A stretch of DNA of 64,000 nt from contig CAZVKC010000025.1 of NCBI GenBank assembly GCA_964627455.1, forward strand, positions 30,605 through 94,604. The letters run 5' to 3'. A model generated the notes under the pieces. It worked only from the letters and a program-made list of their open reading frames with translations, was not told the origin of the DNA and did no database searches. Every line of letters starts with the position of its first letter. Position 1 is the stretch's first letter. Below are positions 63,368 through 64,000 of this stretch, in pieces. Origin of the DNA: F-183 sp964627455. GTDB lineage: Bacteria; Acidobacteriota; Terriglobia; Bryobacterales; Bryobacteraceae. A program made the translations under genes and the position numbers.

Positions 63368-64000
63368 CTAGGCAGCGTCGGACGCCGGCTGTTCGTTGAA
63401 GTCCTGGAGATATTCGGCGGCTTTGAACGAGCGTTCGGTGCGTGCGCGGTGGAGATAGGCGAGCAGGTTTTCGGGCCGCAACGGCATTTCGCGGGCGACG
63501 GACCGGTTCTGGATTTTGGCCGTGTCGGAGCGGGTGTCCGCAAGGACGGTGGCGAGCGGCGCGGGGATTGGCAGGCTGTTGCTGAGGCGCTCGCGGTGGA
63601 CCCGTTCACTCTGGATGCGGCGGAGTTCGTTGGTGGCGCGGGTGAGCGCGGATTCGTGCATCCGCTTGTAGCGGTAGATGCGGTCGAGTTTCCGGATCAC
63701 GGCTTCGTCGTCGGAGAGGACGGCGTCGAAGGCTCCGTTGGCGGCGGCTTGGGCTTGGAGTTCCGCTTCGACGACGGTGCAGCGCTGGATGTTCCAGGAG
63801 GCGTGGAGGATCTGGTCGAAGTAGAGGTGCTCGGTGACGCCGTCGGGTGTGAGTTCGAGGCGGAGCTGGGTGGCGAGGACGTTGAAGATTTCCTGCTCTT
63901 CGGGGCGGATGTAGAGTTTGGCGGCGGTGAATCCGTAGACGACGGCGTTGGCGGAGGATTTCTGCTTGCCCTCTTCGGTTGTGGGTCCGGTGGAGAGTTG
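63368..64000 (-). CDS. Hypothetical protein of a lineage-specific family, N-terminus beyond window
   Basis: The frame runs in from the right edge and ends at TAG 63368-63370; 210 codons are visible. The first visible residues STGPTTEEGKQKSSANAV and YGFTAAKLYIRPEEQEIF match a pattern I associate with a frequent uncharacterised acidobacterial family ('TEEGKxxSSxNAxxHGLT'). A long helical region rich in Arg/Glu follows (IRKLDRIYRYKRMHESALTR). It is probably cytoplasmic. No function is known to me. Confidence 0.75.
   Translation of the reverse strand, partial: QLSTGPTTEEGKQKSSANAVVYGFTAAKLYIRPEEQEIFNVLATQLRLELTPDGVTEHLYFDQILHASWNIQRCTVVEAELQAQAAANGAFDAVLSDDEAVIRKLDRIYRYKRMHESALTRATNELRRIQSERVHRERLSNSLPIPAPLATVLADTRSDTAKIQNRSVAREMPLRPENLLAYLHRARTERSFKAAEYLQDFNEQPASDAA

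Noticed and set aside
1..64000. Insertion sequences, prophage, CRISPR-Cas, rRNA operons
   Set aside because: No transposase, capsid, Cas or rRNA sequence was recognised; the only mobile-element trace is the fragment beside tRNA-Gln.

Overview
The window is a chromosomal segment of a GC-rich soil-type bacterium, most likely an acidobacterium of the Bryobacter/Solibacter group. The signs are two very large Oar-like TonB receptors, DUF1501/DUF1549-DUF1553/DUF1800 secretion-linked proteins, two secreted CocE/NonD hydrolases, a PEP-CTERM protein, a secreted protein with a Solibacter-type C-terminal domain (TIGR03437-like), and Tat-exported Gfo/Idh oxidoreductases. It is draft sequence. Three runs of exactly 100 N are each flanked by identical 55-bp copies, which looks like unmerged k-mer overlaps and not missing DNA. 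Collapsing one copy plus the Ns restores reading frames at the first and third gaps.

Layout. 1-2.7 kb: a subtilisin cut by the window edge and a PEP-CTERM protein. 2.8-5 kb: Hsp20 with a clear sigma-70 promoter and terminator, an HtpX-like protease, an SDR. 5-10.8 kb: CocE-type hydrolase, GH51 arabinofuranosidase and PriA in one tight run. 10.8-16.8 kb: DUF1501 and cytochrome-type DUF1549/DUF1553 protein, then a divergent second CocE hydrolase. 16.8-27.5 kb: one closely packed minus-strand run of eight genes whose last four encode the reductive pyrimidine pathway (PreT, PreA, dihydropyrimidinase, N-carbamoyl-beta-alanine amidase), converting uracil to beta-alanine. 27.6-31 kb: a haem/copper-type secreted protein and an FHA-GAF-sigma-54 activator. 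31-31.5 kb: an unusual intergenic island with a structured RNA-like element ending in a strong terminator, then a stand-alone 16-codon gene with its own promoter, ribosome site and terminator. 31.5-38.4 kb: LamG protein, penicillin-acylase-type Ntn hydrolase, DUF1501 and DUF1800 pair. 38.5-47.4 kb: NCS1 permease, AI-2E family permease, M3 peptidase, then a minus-strand run of enolase-superfamily enzyme, PurA, DinB and a glycosyltransferase. 47.4-50.9 kb: first TonB receptor.

51-52.7 kb is an accessory spot. It has tRNA-Gln, a decayed fragment resembling a large serine recombinase, and a MazF-type toxin/antitoxin pair whose toxin is frameshifted. 52.7-64 kb: an OmpA-domain protein with 102-bp tandem repeats, a secreted protein of unknown function, a TMTC-like membrane TPR protein, a second TonB receptor, a second Tat-exported Gfo/Idh enzyme, a small membrane protein and a gene running off the right edge.

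Taken together the genes suggest a heterotroph that scavenges plant- or microbe-derived polymers (arabinan, peptides, esters) and nucleobases. The strongest candidates for something undescribed are the 16-residue peptide gene at 31.4 kb and the RNA-like element just before it. All function calls rest on motifs and remembered family features; no database search was run.
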